A DNA stretch of 64,000 nt from Microbacterium sp. USTB-Y. Lineage in GTDB: Bacteria; Actinomycetota; Actinomycetes; Actinomycetales; Microbacteriaceae. Positions 53,759 to 62,370 of this stretch are shown one piece after another. The notes under the pieces were generated by a model. That model was not told the origin of the DNA, made no database searches, and was given only the letters and a program-made list of their open reading frames with translations. Both the position numbers and the translations under genes were made by a program. The stretch spans positions 682,001 through 746,000 of the forward strand of contig NZ_JAGMTU010000002.1 of NCBI RefSeq assembly GCF_023703415.1, in the 5' to 3' direction. Every line of letters begins with the position of its first letter. The first letter of the stretch is position 1.

Positions 53759-55170
53759 GGTCGGGTGCGGATCTCGAGGGACAGCAGTTCGGCGGCGCCC
53801 CCGTTGACGAAGACGCCGACGTGTCCGCCCGCGCGCCGGTAGAGGCGGGTGCTCAGCGCGACACGGCGGTCCACGACCGCGACGAGGATGTCGTCCGAGA
53901 CCACGATCTCGACACGGTGCCGCCCTGCCGGCAGCGGACAGGGGCGTTCGAAGACGAACGGCACGTCGCCGGAGATCTGCCACTGCTCGCCGCCGGTGGT
54001 CGTGCGCGGCCAGCGATCGAAGACGACGCGGCCACGCCGCGGCTCCAGCCGGATCGCGCCGGCTTCATCGCCGTCCGCGGTCGAGCGCACCAGGAGACCG
54101 ACCTCCTCCGTGCCCTCGGCGATGTCCAGCTCGGCCGTCAGCAGGTAGCTGTCGGGGAGCTCGGCGTCGCCGATGGCCTGCGCGAAGCCGTCCGTGGCGT
54201 CCAGATGTACGGGCGCCGGGATCGCGCCGGGCGCCACGGGCACGGAGAACGAGGCGAGGAACTCATCCGGCAGCCGGAAGGACAGGGTCCCGTCCGCGCG
54301 CTGCGTCGCCTCGAGGGTCGAGAGCGTCCCCGCCCACTGCCAGGCGCCGTCATCGGTGTCGCCTTCGCGAGTCGCGATCCAGCCGACGAAGAATCGCCGC
54401 CCGTCATGCTCGACGGTCTTCGCCGCGTAGAAGGACCGCGCATCGACCGTGTCGTCGTCGGGGACGAGCCACGGCCCGTCGAGCGATCGGGCCATCCGGT
54501 ACCGGGTGCAGAACGCGTCGGAGAACTCCGAGTACACGAGGTACCACCAGTCGCCCCAGCGGAACACGTCGGGGCATTCGTGCGCGATGTAGCGACGCGG
54601 ATCCCAGAACGGCGCGACCGGGGTCCAGGTCCGCAGGTCCGTCGAGGTCAGCTGCGCGATGGTGCCGCGGCGGCGCGACGGCCCCTCGGCGTGCCGTGCC
54701 GCCACGAGCATCCGCCAGAGGTCGCCGTCGCGGAACACGAACGGATCCCGCCAGTCCCCCGTCTCATACCCTTCGGGGGCGCCGAAGGTGAGCTCGGGAT
54801 GCTTGACCCACCCGGTGAGTCCCGCGGTGCTCGTCGCGTGCGCGACCAGCTGCAGCGGGCGCCCGTCCTCGCCGAGCCTCCGCGGGTTGCTGGCCGTGGA
54901 GAACAGGTGCGCGACGTCATCGTCGCCGACCACGACGGATCCGGTGTAGACGTTGAAGTCCTCCGCGTCCGGCCCGCCGCTCGGGACGGCGACGCCGTGA
55001 TCCTCGAAGTGCACGAAGTCGGTGGTGGTGACCAGATGCCAGGGCATCCCGGTCTTCGGCGTCTTCCGGTCGTCGAAGAGGTACCAGAGATGGAAGACCC
55101 CGTCGCGCGCGAACGGGATGACGTCCCCGACCCAGCCGCCGTCGGGATGGAAGAACACGGTGTCGGTCAT
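53755..55170 (-). CDS. Second GH32-family hydrolase, divergent
   Basis: A 471-aa GH32-like enzyme, clearly different from its neighbour. The nucleophile motif is degenerate (WVGDVIPF, Asp16, instead of WxNDPNG), while the stabiliser WRDP (about 140) and acid/base HECPDVF (about 198) are intact. It lacks a signal peptide. A changed -1 subsite points to a different linkage or substrate from the adjacent GH32, for example a fructan oligomer or difructose compound; that is inference. GGAG precedes the ATG. Confidence 0.85.
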   Translation of the reverse strand: MTDTVFFHPDGGWVGDVIPFARDGVFHLWYLFDDRKTPKTGMPWHLVTTTDFVHFEDHGVAVPSGGPDAEDFNVYTGSVVVGDDDVAHLFSTASNPRRLGEDGRPLQLVAHATSTAGLTGWVKHPELTFGAPEGYETGDWRDPFVFRDGDLWRMLVAARHAEGPSRRRGTIAQLTSTDLRTWTPVAPFWDPRRYIAHECPDVFRWGDWWYLVYSEFSDAFCTRYRMARSLDGPWLVPDDDTVDARSFYAAKTVEHDGRRFFVGWIATREGDTDDGAWQWAGTLSTLEATQRADGTLSFRLPDEFLASFSVPVAPGAIPAPVHLDATDGFAQAIGDAELPDSYLLTAELDIAEGTEEVGLLVRSTADGDEAGAIRLEPRRGRVVFDRWPRTTTGGEQWQISGDVPFVFERPCPLPAGRHRVEIVVSDDILVAVVDRRVALSTRLYRRAGGHVGVFVNGGAAELLSLEIRTRP

Positions 55171-55213
55171 GAGGGAGTGCTCCGTTCTGGGGGTCGGAAG
55201 AGGGCGGCGCCCA

Positions 55214-55249
55214 CCGCGCCGCAGGGCCGGTACGGGTCCTGCGGCGCGG
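55214..55249 (-). terminator. Intercistronic hairpin in the sugar operon
   Basis: A perfect 12-bp GC-rich stem (55214-55225 with 55238-55249) with a 12-nt loop lies between the second permease gene and the divergent GH32 gene. With no T tract it may be a partial terminator or a 3' stability element that sets transporter and enzyme levels apart. Confidence 0.5.
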
Positions 55250-55266
55250 CGCGCGGGATCGGGGTG

Positions 55267-56157
55267 CTAGCGGGACGACCCCGCGGTGACGCCGGCGATG
55301 AAGTAGCGCTGCGCGAAGATGAACAGCAGCACGCTGGGGATCATCGCGAGCACGACGCCCGCGAGGACCACGGAGATCGAGCCGGTGCCGAGGTTTCCCT
55401 GCAGTCCCACGAGCCCGAGCGGCAGCGTGAAGGTGCTCTGGGACTGCAGGAAGATCAGCGGCCGGTAGAACTCGGCCCAGAATCCGGAGAAGTTCAGGAT
55501 CGCGAGGGTCGAGATGGCCGGAGCCGCCATGCGTGCGTAGACGTGGAAGAACACGCCCCACTGGCTCGCGCCGTCGATGCGGGCCGCCTCTCCCAGCTCC
55601 TTCGGCATCTGCATGAAGTACTGCCTCATGAGGAACGTGCCGAAGGCGCTGCCGAGTGCCGGGATGATCAGCGATGCGAGGCTGTCGGTCAGCCCGAGCG
55701 TCTTGATGATCAGGAACACCGGGATGATGATCGTCTGCATCGGGACCATCATCGTGGCGAGGAAGGCCCCGAAGATCCAGTTCTTGCCGGGGAACGAGAT
55801 CATCGCGAAGGCGTATCCCGACAGGGTGCAGGTGATCGTCTGCCCGACGACGATCACGAGCGTCACGATCGTGCTGTTCAGGAAGAACTGCCCGATGGGG
55901 ATCTGCTCGAACACCGCGGCGTAATTGCCGAAGTCCGGGGAGAGCGGGATCCATTGCGGCGGATTCGTGAAGGCGTCGGCGGGCGTGCGCAGCGAGGTCG
56001 AGAACGCCCACAGCAGGGGGCCCAGGGCGAAGACCGCGGCGATGATCAGGACGATCAGTCCGGCGATCTTGCCGATGCTGAAGGCACGTCGTCTCCCTGC
56101 GGCGGTGGCGCGCGCCGGGCGCCGCCGCCCGGTCACGATCGTGGTGGTCGCGCTCAT
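55267..56157 (-). CDS. Sugar ABC transporter permease, MalG type
   Basis: A 296-aa inner permease with six helices and the EAA loop EAARIDGASQWGVFFHV (about residues 200-216) that docks on the ABC ATPase. It pairs with the MalF-like permease upstream, whose stop overlaps its start (ATGA). The substrate is probably a beta-fructoside, given the GH32 genes downstream. Confidence 0.93.
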   Translation of the reverse strand: MSATTTIVTGRRRPARATAAGRRRAFSIGKIAGLIVLIIAAVFALGPLLWAFSTSLRTPADAFTNPPQWIPLSPDFGNYAAVFEQIPIGQFFLNSTIVTLVIVVGQTITCTLSGYAFAMISFPGKNWIFGAFLATMMVPMQTIIIPVFLIIKTLGLTDSLASLIIPALGSAFGTFLMRQYFMQMPKELGEAARIDGASQWGVFFHVYARMAAPAISTLAILNFSGFWAEFYRPLIFLQSQSTFTLPLGLVGLQGNLGTGSISVVLAGVVLAMIPSVLLFIFAQRYFIAGVTAGSSR

Positions 56158-57125
56158 TGGTAGAACACCACCTTCCGGGAGGCGAGGAACTGGAGGCCGG
56201 TGATCGCGAGGATCAGCAGCAGGAGCACGATCGCGATCGCCGACGAGTACCCGAACTGGAGGTTCTGGAAGCCGGTCTGGTACATCGAGATCGTCGCGGT
56301 CGTCGTCGCCGTGCCCGGCCCGCCCTTGGTCATGATGTAGGGCTGGTCGAACAGCTGCATGGCGTTGATCAGCGCGATCACCGCGGCGAAGAGGATCGTC
56401 GGGCTGATGAGCGGGATCTTGATCCGGAACAGCGTGCGCAGCGGTCCGGCGCCGTCGATGGACGACGCCTCCAGCACGTCCGTGGGGACGGCCATGAGGG
56501 CGGAGACGAACAGCACGAAGGTGAAGCCGACCTGCTGCCAGACCACGATCAGGACGATCGTCACCTGCGCGCCGAACGGGCTCGTGAGCCACGGCACGTT
56601 CGAGAACCCGAGCAGGTTCAGGTAGTAGTTGATCGCGCCGAACTTGTTGTCGAACAGGTAGCCCATGAAGATCGCCACGGCCGCGGTCGAGGCGAGCAGC
56701 GGCAGGTAGAAGGCCGTGCGGAAGAAGGTGCGCCCGAACGTGGAGGTGCGCTGGTTGACCAGCACCGCCAGGAACAGACCGAGCGACAACTGCAGCACGA
56801 CGATCGCCAGGGCCATGCAGATCGTGACTCCGAACGACTGCAGCACCGGCCCGTCGGAGAAGAAGCGCTCGTAGTTGCCCAGGCCGGCCCAGGTCGGCGG
56901 GGAGATCACGTCCCAGTCGAAGAACGACAGGCCGAGCGATGCGAGGATCGGCAGGAACGTGAACACGGTCACGAACAGCATCGCCAGACCGATCATCGCG
57001 AAGCCGAAGGTCGCCTCCCGTCGGGCCGTCCGCCGCGCACCGGGGCGGCGGACGGGCCGGGGAGGCTTCACGCCCCGCGAGGCCGCACCCGGTGCGACGC
57101 GCGGAGGAGAAGCGGTGGCGGACAT
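56154..57125 (-). CDS. Sugar ABC transporter permease, MalF type
   Basis: A 323-aa inner permease with six helices after an Arg/Pro-rich cytoplasmic N-terminus; the docking loop reads EASSIDGAGPLRTLFRIKIP (about residues 235-254). It starts at ATG 57125, overlapping the binding-protein stop (TGATG). No ATPase gene is present in the operon, so a shared MsmK/MalK-type ATPase encoded elsewhere must power it. Confidence 0.93.
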   Translation of the reverse strand: MSATASPPRVAPGAASRGVKPPRPVRRPGARRTARREATFGFAMIGLAMLFVTVFTFLPILASLGLSFFDWDVISPPTWAGLGNYERFFSDGPVLQSFGVTICMALAIVVLQLSLGLFLAVLVNQRTSTFGRTFFRTAFYLPLLASTAAVAIFMGYLFDNKFGAINYYLNLLGFSNVPWLTSPFGAQVTIVLIVVWQQVGFTFVLFVSALMAVPTDVLEASSIDGAGPLRTLFRIKIPLISPTILFAAVIALINAMQLFDQPYIMTKGGPGTATTTATISMYQTGFQNLQFGYSSAIAIVLLLLILAITGLQFLASRKVVFYQ

Positions 57126-58537
57126 CAGCTGCCCTTCGCCACCTTCTCGAGGTCGCTCTGCATGGCGTCGAGAGCGGCCTTCGCATTGCCGGACGAGATG
57201 GCCTCGGTGGTGCGCTGGTTCAGCGAGGTGGCGAGCGCGTTGTAGTACGACGGCGCCGAGATCGGCACGGATCCGTCCAGCTGGTCGTAGAACACCGACC
57301 AGTTCTTCGGCCCGGTCGTCTTGTAGCGCTCCGCGGTCATCAAGGACTTGCGTCCGGGCGTGGTGACGTTGCCCGGGAACATGATGTCGAAGCTCTCGGG
57401 CTCGATCATCATCTTGATCACCTCCCACGCCGCGTCCTTCTTCTGCGACGACTGGAAGATCGAGTAGCCGCCCGTGCCGAACAGGCTCTTGTTGCTCTTC
57501 CAGGTCGGGAAGGCCTGCACGTCGAAGCTGCCGTCCTTCATGCCCGCGTTGTGCAGGCCGCCGGCCCAGAATCCGCCGCCGATGGTCATCCCGACCCGCC
57601 CGGAGGAGAAGAGCCCCTGCAGCGTCGAGCCGCCGCCCACGTCGGGAGACGGCGAGTAGCCGGCCTTCTGCAGGTCGATGACGTACTGGAGCGCCTCGAT
57701 CGACTCCGCGGAGTTGGCCGTCGGAGCACCCCATTTCCAGCCGCCCTTGCGACCCTCGATGCTCTTGTCGCCGGACTCGTACGCCTTGCTCCACAGCCAG
57801 TCGCCGCCGGAGTACTTCCCCTCCTCCACGAGGTTGCCGCCGTTGGCGTACAGGAACGAGGTCCAGCTGCCCCACAGGCGCACCACCCAGTCGAAGGGAA
57901 GGATGTCGCCGCCGACCTTGGAGATCTTCTCGGCCGTGGAGTGGAAGTCATCGATGGTCCACCCGGCCGCCGGAGCCGATGCCCCGGCGCGCTGCAGCAC
58001 ATCGTTGTTGAAGAACATGCTGCCCGCGTTGAAGCTGTCCGGCATGTTGTAGAGGTGGCCGTCGACCATCATGGCCTCGATCAGCGCCGGGTGGATGTCG
58101 TTGAAGTAGCTCGACTTCAGGCTCGACATGTCCTTCTTGACGTAGTCGTCGAGCGGGACGATGAGCTTCTTGCCCGCCATCAGCTGCAGGCCCTCTGTGG
58201 CGACGCTCACGATGTCCGGCGCCTGGCCGGCCGCGATGAGCGTGAGCACCTTCGCCAGGAAGTCGTTCCAGTCGGTGCCGTTGATGGCGGTGATCTTCAG
58301 GCTCAGGTCCTTGTCGATCTTCTTGATCTTCGGCTGCAGGGCGTTCTGCAGCGTGGTGGCCGCCTTCTGATCGCCGAAGTAGAGCATGGTCAGAGTGCCG
58401 GTCTGGGAACCGCCTCCGGAGGGGGCGCAACCCGTGAGGCTCGCTCCCATCCCCAGCAGTGCGGCGCTCGCCAGGCCGTAGCCTCCGAGCCGCAGAAGGT
58501 CACGTCGTCCCATCACGGGTCCGAACTCGCGTGCCAT
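57125..58537 (-). CDS. Sugar-binding lipoprotein of the ABC importer
   Basis: A 470-aa extracellular solute-binding protein, family 1. The N-terminus has a twin-arginine motif (GRRDLLRLGG, Arg11-Arg12) and a lipobox LTGC with Cys37, so export is probably by Tat followed by lipidation. The mature protein has the two-lobe fold with an aromatic-rich segment (GGFWAGGLHNAG) in the cleft region. ATG 58537 follows GGAGAAG; it is first in the sugar operon and divergent from lacI. Confidence 0.92.
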   Translation of the reverse strand: MAREFGPVMGRRDLLRLGGYGLASAALLGMGASLTGCAPSGGGSQTGTLTMLYFGDQKAATTLQNALQPKIKKIDKDLSLKITAINGTDWNDFLAKVLTLIAAGQAPDIVSVATEGLQLMAGKKLIVPLDDYVKKDMSSLKSSYFNDIHPALIEAMMVDGHLYNMPDSFNAGSMFFNNDVLQRAGASAPAAGWTIDDFHSTAEKISKVGGDILPFDWVVRLWGSWTSFLYANGGNLVEEGKYSGGDWLWSKAYESGDKSIEGRKGGWKWGAPTANSAESIEALQYVIDLQKAGYSPSPDVGGGSTLQGLFSSGRVGMTIGGGFWAGGLHNAGMKDGSFDVQAFPTWKSNKSLFGTGGYSIFQSSQKKDAAWEVIKMMIEPESFDIMFPGNVTTPGRKSLMTAERYKTTGPKNWSVFYDQLDGSVPISAPSYYNALATSLNQRTTEAISSGNAKAALDAMQSDLEKVAKGS

Positions 58538-58556
58538 CAACTTCTCCTCTCTGAGA

Positions 58557-58570
58557 GTGAATCGGCTTGC
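58557..58570. promoter_or_regulatory. Candidate LacI operator, site 3
   Basis: GTGAATCGGCTTGC resembles the stronger site at 58595 (GTGAA-n-CG-nn-TT) and lies close to the start of the binding-protein gene. Confidence 0.3.
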
Positions 58571-58594
58571 ACCTGCGGGTGCAGATCAGAGCTT

Positions 58595-58610
58595 GGTGAA
58601 CCGATTTATC
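58595..58610. promoter_or_regulatory. Candidate LacI operator, site 1
   Basis: GGTGAACCGATTTATC lies in the divergent region about 60 bp before the binding-protein gene. The same GGTGAAnnnATTTA pattern occurs inverted at 58651-58666. Confidence 0.5.
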
Positions 58611-58650
58611 CGAAGCTAACACCCATCAATACCGGCGCGCAAGCCGTGTT

Positions 58651-58666
58651 GCTAAATTAATTCACC
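58651..58666. promoter_or_regulatory. Candidate LacI operator, site 2, over the lacI -35 box
   Basis: On the minus strand it reads GGTGAATTAATTTAGC, matching site 1 at 13 of 16 positions. It covers the -35 hexamer of lacI, which implies autoregulation. Confidence 0.5.
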
Positions 58667-58689
58667 TTTCCGATGTGATCCGCTAGGTT
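58661..58689 (+). promoter_or_regulatory. Promoter of lacI
   Basis: TTCACC (58661-58666), a 17-nt spacer and TAGGTT (58684-58689); a purine-rich AGGAGAGGAGGG ribosome site precedes the ATG at 58720. Confidence 0.55.
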
Positions 58690-58719
58690 AGGAGGAGCCG
58701 AAGGAGAGGAGGGCGGCCG

Positions 58720-59739
58720 ATGTCCACCGCACCGAGACCGACTCTTGCCGACGTGGCGCGGTTGTCCGGTCTGTCCAAGACAGCGGTCAGCCTCATCCTC
58801 AACGATCGCCCGTCCCGGCTTTCGGACGACGCCGTGGAACGGGTCAGGACCGCCGCGGCGCAACTGGGCTACAAGCCCAACCCCGCCGCGCAGAGCCTGC
58901 GCTCCGGGAAGACCCGCTCGATCGGATTCATCTCCGACCAGGTGACGATCACGCGATTCGCCTCGGCGATGGTGCGCGGAACGCTGCGCGCCGCGAAGGA
59001 ACTGGATCACACCGTCCTCATCGCCGAGACCGGCGACGACCCCACGCAGCTGGCCGCGGCCTTCGACGAGTTGATCGACCGTCGCGTCGACGGCGTGATC
59101 GTGGGCCTCATGGCGGCACGAACGGTCGACGTGCCCGCGGCGCCCCGCGGGATCCCGGTCGTGATCGTCAACGGCCGGACCCCGGACGACCTGCCCAGCG
59201 TGCTCCCCGACGAGTATGCCGCCGGCCACGCGATGGCCTCGGTCCTGCTGGACGCCGGTCACTCGCACGTGGGATTCATCGGCGACATCCCGCACATCGC
59301 CGGGGATCCGCGGCGCTCGGTCACGATCGCGCGACGTCTCGCCGGCATGCGCGACGCCTTCGCCGAGCGCGGCATCCCGGGCCCGATCGAGGTCGTGGTC
59401 GAGGACTGGAAGACGGCGATCGGGTTCGTGCAGAGCCAGCGGCTGCTGGACGAGCATCCCGAGCTGACGGCCCTCATCGCCGCGACCGACGGCGTCGCGT
59501 TCGGCATCTATCAGGCCCTCGGCGAGCGCGGCCTGCGCATCCCCGCCGACATCTCCGTCGTCTCCTTCGACGACGAGGACCTCGCCGAACTCGTCCGGCC
59601 CGGTCTCACCACCGCCCGGCTGCCCTACGAGCACATGGCACGCGTCGGCGTGGAGATGCTCCTCGGCGAGCGCGACCTGGCCCATGAGCTCGTGCCCATG
59701 CCCGTGATCGTGCGGGAATCGGTCCGCGACCTGCGCTGA
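58720..59739 (+). CDS. LacI-family repressor of the sugar operon
   Basis: A 339-aa regulator: N-terminal HTH (TLADVARLSGLSKTAVSLILNDR, residues 8-30) with a hinge helix ending about residue 62, and a C-terminal periplasmic-binding-protein-like effector domain with GFISD, VSFDDEDLAELVRPGLTTARLP. It is divergent from the transporter operon and most likely responds to sucrose, fructose or a phosphorylated derivative. It is the only rightward gene between 34.9 and 63.4 kb. Confidence 0.93.
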   Translation: MSTAPRPTLADVARLSGLSKTAVSLILNDRPSRLSDDAVERVRTAAAQLGYKPNPAAQSLRSGKTRSIGFISDQVTITRFASAMVRGTLRAAKELDHTVLIAETGDDPTQLAAAFDELIDRRVDGVIVGLMAARTVDVPAAPRGIPVVIVNGRTPDDLPSVLPDEYAAGHAMASVLLDAGHSHVGFIGDIPHIAGDPRRSVTIARRLAGMRDAFAERGIPGPIEVVVEDWKTAIGFVQSQRLLDEHPELTALIAATDGVAFGIYQALGERGLRIPADISVVSFDDEDLAELVRPGLTTARLPYEHMARVGVEMLLGERDLAHELVPMPVIVRESVRDLR

Positions 59740-59764
59740 CGCGCCGGGACCGGCGCCGACGGAC

Positions 59765-61450
59765 TCAGTCCTCCCGCAGCGCGAGCAGCTCCCTCGCGTG
59801 CTCGAGGGCAGCGCCGGAGTCGGCGAGGCCGGAGAGCAGCCGCGCCATCTCGGCCTCGCGGTCCTCGCCGTCCAGCCGGCGGACGCTCGACGCGGTCACC
59901 TGTCCGTCGTTCGCCTTCACGACGCTGAGGTGGTTGTTCGCGAACGCGGCCACCTGGGCGAGGTGCGTCACGGCGATGACCTGCGAGGTGCGCGCCAGCC
60001 GCGCCAGCCGGCGGCCCACCTCGATCGCGGCGGCGCCGCCGATGCCCGCATCGACCTCGTCGAACACGAAGGTCGGAACGGGATCCGTACCGGCGATGAC
60101 GACCTCGATCGCGAGCATCACGCGCGACAGCTCGCCGCCCGAGGCGCCCTTGGCGACGGAACGCGGCTCCGCACCGGGGTGCGGGGCGAGCAGGATCGCG
60201 ACGTCGTCGCGTCCGTGCGCGCTCTCGACGCCCTCGGTGACCGAGACCACGAGACGGGCATCGGGCATGGCCAGGGCGTGCAGCTCCTCGGTGACCGCGG
60301 CGCCGAGCCGGCCGGCGGCCTCCGTCCGGATCGCGGTGAGCGCGGCGGCGGCCTCGTCCAGGACGGCACGGGCGGCGTCCCGTTCGACGGCGAGCCGCTC
60401 GATGTGGTCGGAGTCGTCGTCGAGCTCGGCGAGGCGCGCGGATCCCGTGTTCCAGAGCTCGAGGGCGGCATCGAGCGTGCCGTGGGCGCGGACGAGGGCC
60501 GCCAGCGCGGATCGGCGTTCCTCCACCGCCGCGAGCTCATGAGGGCCCGACTCGTCCAGATCGGCGAGATAGCCGCTCAGCTCGGCGGCGATGTCGGTGG
60601 CGCGGTAGCCGATCTCGGCGATGCTCTCGGCGATGCCGGCGAGCTGGGGATCGCTCGCCCGCTCGAGCGCACGCCGGGCCTCGGCGGCCAGGCTCGAGAC
60701 GTCGTTGCCGCCGTCCTCGTCCGACAGCGCCGACCGTGCGAGCGCCGCGGCCTGGCGCAGCTCCTCCGCGTTGGCGAGGCGCTCCGCACGCTCGGTGAGG
60801 GCGTCGTCCTCCCCCGGCTGCGGATCGGTCGCCTCGATGAGCGCGAGCGCCTGCCGCAGGTCCTCCGCCTCGGCCTGGCGGCGTTCCCGGTTGCCGGAGA
60901 TCTCCTCCAGTTCGGCGGACAGGGCGCGCCAGCCCTCCCATGCCGCCTCGTACTGAGAGCGGGCGAGGGTGATCGCGGATCCGCCGAACCGGTCGAGCGC
61001 ATCGCGCTGAGCGGCCGCGGAGCGCAGCCGCAGCTGCTCGGACTGCCCGTGCACGACCACGAGGTCGTCGGCCAGGTCAGCCAGCACGCCGGCCGGCGCG
61101 GCACGGCCGCCGACGCTCGCACGGCTGCGCCCCTCGGCGGTGAGCGTGCGGGAGACGTAGAGCTCTCCGCGCGCGTCGTCGTAGGGCTCGAGTTCACCGC
61201 CGGCATCGGCCACGGTGTCGGCCACGGATCCCGTACTCGGCACGATCCACACCCCGGCGACCGAGGCCTGGGCGGCACCCGCCCGCACGGCGCCGGAGTC
61301 GGCACGCGCGCCCAGCAGCAGACCGAGGCCGGTCACGACCATCGTCTTGCCCGCGCCGGTCTCGCCGGTGATCGCGGTGAACCCGGGTCCGATCGGCAGC
61401 ACGGCCTCGGCGATCACACCGAGATCGCGCAGGCGCATCTCCTCGATCAT
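59765..61450 (-). CDS. recN: DNA repair protein RecN
   Basis: A 561-aa SMC-like ATPase. Walker A GETGAGKT is at about residues 29-36, a long coiled-coil region (about 160-370) separates it from the C-terminal signature GASGGELSRVMLA and Walker B TFVFDEVDAGIGG. It acts in double-strand break repair. It overlaps nadK (ATGA), the common actinobacterial arrangement; no LexA-like box is visible within this operon. Confidence 0.95.
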   Translation of the reverse strand: MIEEMRLRDLGVIAEAVLPIGPGFTAITGETGAGKTMVVTGLGLLLGARADSGAVRAGAAQASVAGVWIVPSTGSVADTVADAGGELEPYDDARGELYVSRTLTAEGRSRASVGGRAAPAGVLADLADDLVVVHGQSEQLRLRSAAAQRDALDRFGGSAITLARSQYEAAWEGWRALSAELEEISGNRERRQAEAEDLRQALALIEATDPQPGEDDALTERAERLANAEELRQAAALARSALSDEDGGNDVSSLAAEARRALERASDPQLAGIAESIAEIGYRATDIAAELSGYLADLDESGPHELAAVEERRSALAALVRAHGTLDAALELWNTGSARLAELDDDSDHIERLAVERDAARAVLDEAAAALTAIRTEAAGRLGAAVTEELHALAMPDARLVVSVTEGVESAHGRDDVAILLAPHPGAEPRSVAKGASGGELSRVMLAIEVVIAGTDPVPTFVFDEVDAGIGGAAAIEVGRRLARLARTSQVIAVTHLAQVAAFANNHLSVVKANDGQVTASSVRRLDGEDREAEMARLLSGLADSGAALEHARELLALRED

Positions 61451-62370
61451 GCGTCGGCTCCTCGCCACCCGGAGACCGGAAGGTGGAACTTGCGGACCAG
61501 GCGGTCGGTGAAGACGCTGGGGTGCAGCCGCGCGAGGCGCACCGGGCGCGACGAGCGGCGCACCACGACCCTCGCTCCGCGCGGCAGGTCGTGCGAGCGG
61601 CGGCCGTCGCACCACAGGATGGCGTTGCCGTCGTTGCGGTCCAGCAGTTCGATCGCGACCGGCGCGCCGGGGGCGACGACGAGAGGGCGGGCGAACAGGG
61701 CGTGCGCCGACAGGGGCACGACCGCGATGGCCTCGACCCCCGGCCAGATCACCGGACCGCCGGCGGAGAAGTTGTAGGCGGTCGCGCCCGTCGGGGTGGA
61801 CACCACCATGCCATCGCAGCCGAAGCTCGTGAGCGGACGCCCGTCGATCTCGACGACCACCTCGATCATGCGCTCCCGGCTCGCCTTCTCGACGGTCACC
61901 TCGTTCAGCGCCCAGGTGCTGTAGACGACCGCGCCGTCGGAATCCTTCACCCGCACCGCGAGAGCCATGCGCTCCTCGACCGAGTAGTCGCGATCGATGA
62001 CGCGGGCGACGGCGGCGTCCATGTCGTCGCGTTCGATCTCGGCCAGGAAGCCGACGTGGCCCATGTTGATGCCGAGGATCGGGGCGGTCCCGTCACGGAC
62101 GAGCTCCGCGGCGCGCAGGATCGTGCCGTCGCCGCCGAGCACGATCGCGAGCTCGATGTCCTCGACCGGGATGCCGGCGTCGCCGGGGCGTTCGGCCAGC
62201 ACGTCGACGTCGGTGAAGAGCGCGTCCGCAGCGGCGAGCTCGTCGCGATCGTCCGCCGCGAGCACCGGGACCGCGCCGGCCGCACGCAGTGCGGCGACCA
62301 CCCGATGGGCGGCCTGCACGGTGTCGTCCCGGCGCGCGTGTGCGACGACGAGGATCCTGCGCTCGTTCAT
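61447..62370 (-). CDS. nadK: NAD kinase
   Basis: A 307-aa kinase with the diagnostic GGDGT motif (79-83) and the NMGHVGFLAE and STPTGATAYNFSAGGP segments. It makes NADP+ from NAD+ and ATP or polyphosphate. ATG 62370 overlaps the tlyA stop and has AGGAGG just upstream. Confidence 0.96.
   Translation of the reverse strand: MNERRILVVAHARRDDTVQAAHRVVAALRAAGAVPVLAADDRDELAAADALFTDVDVLAERPGDAGIPVEDIELAIVLGGDGTILRAAELVRDGTAPILGINMGHVGFLAEIERDDMDAAVARVIDRDYSVEERMALAVRVKDSDGAVVYSTWALNEVTVEKASRERMIEVVVEIDGRPLTSFGCDGMVVSTPTGATAYNFSAGGPVIWPGVEAIAVVPLSAHALFARPLVVAPGAPVAIELLDRNDGNAILWCDGRRSHDLPRGARVVVRRSSRPVRLARLHPSVFTDRLVRKFHLPVSGWRGADA

Noticed and set aside
59741..59756. Terminator between lacI and recN
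   Set aside because: The palindrome GCGCCGG-GA-CCGGCGC has a stem of at most 6 bp once a loop is allowed and no T tract, so it is too weak to call.
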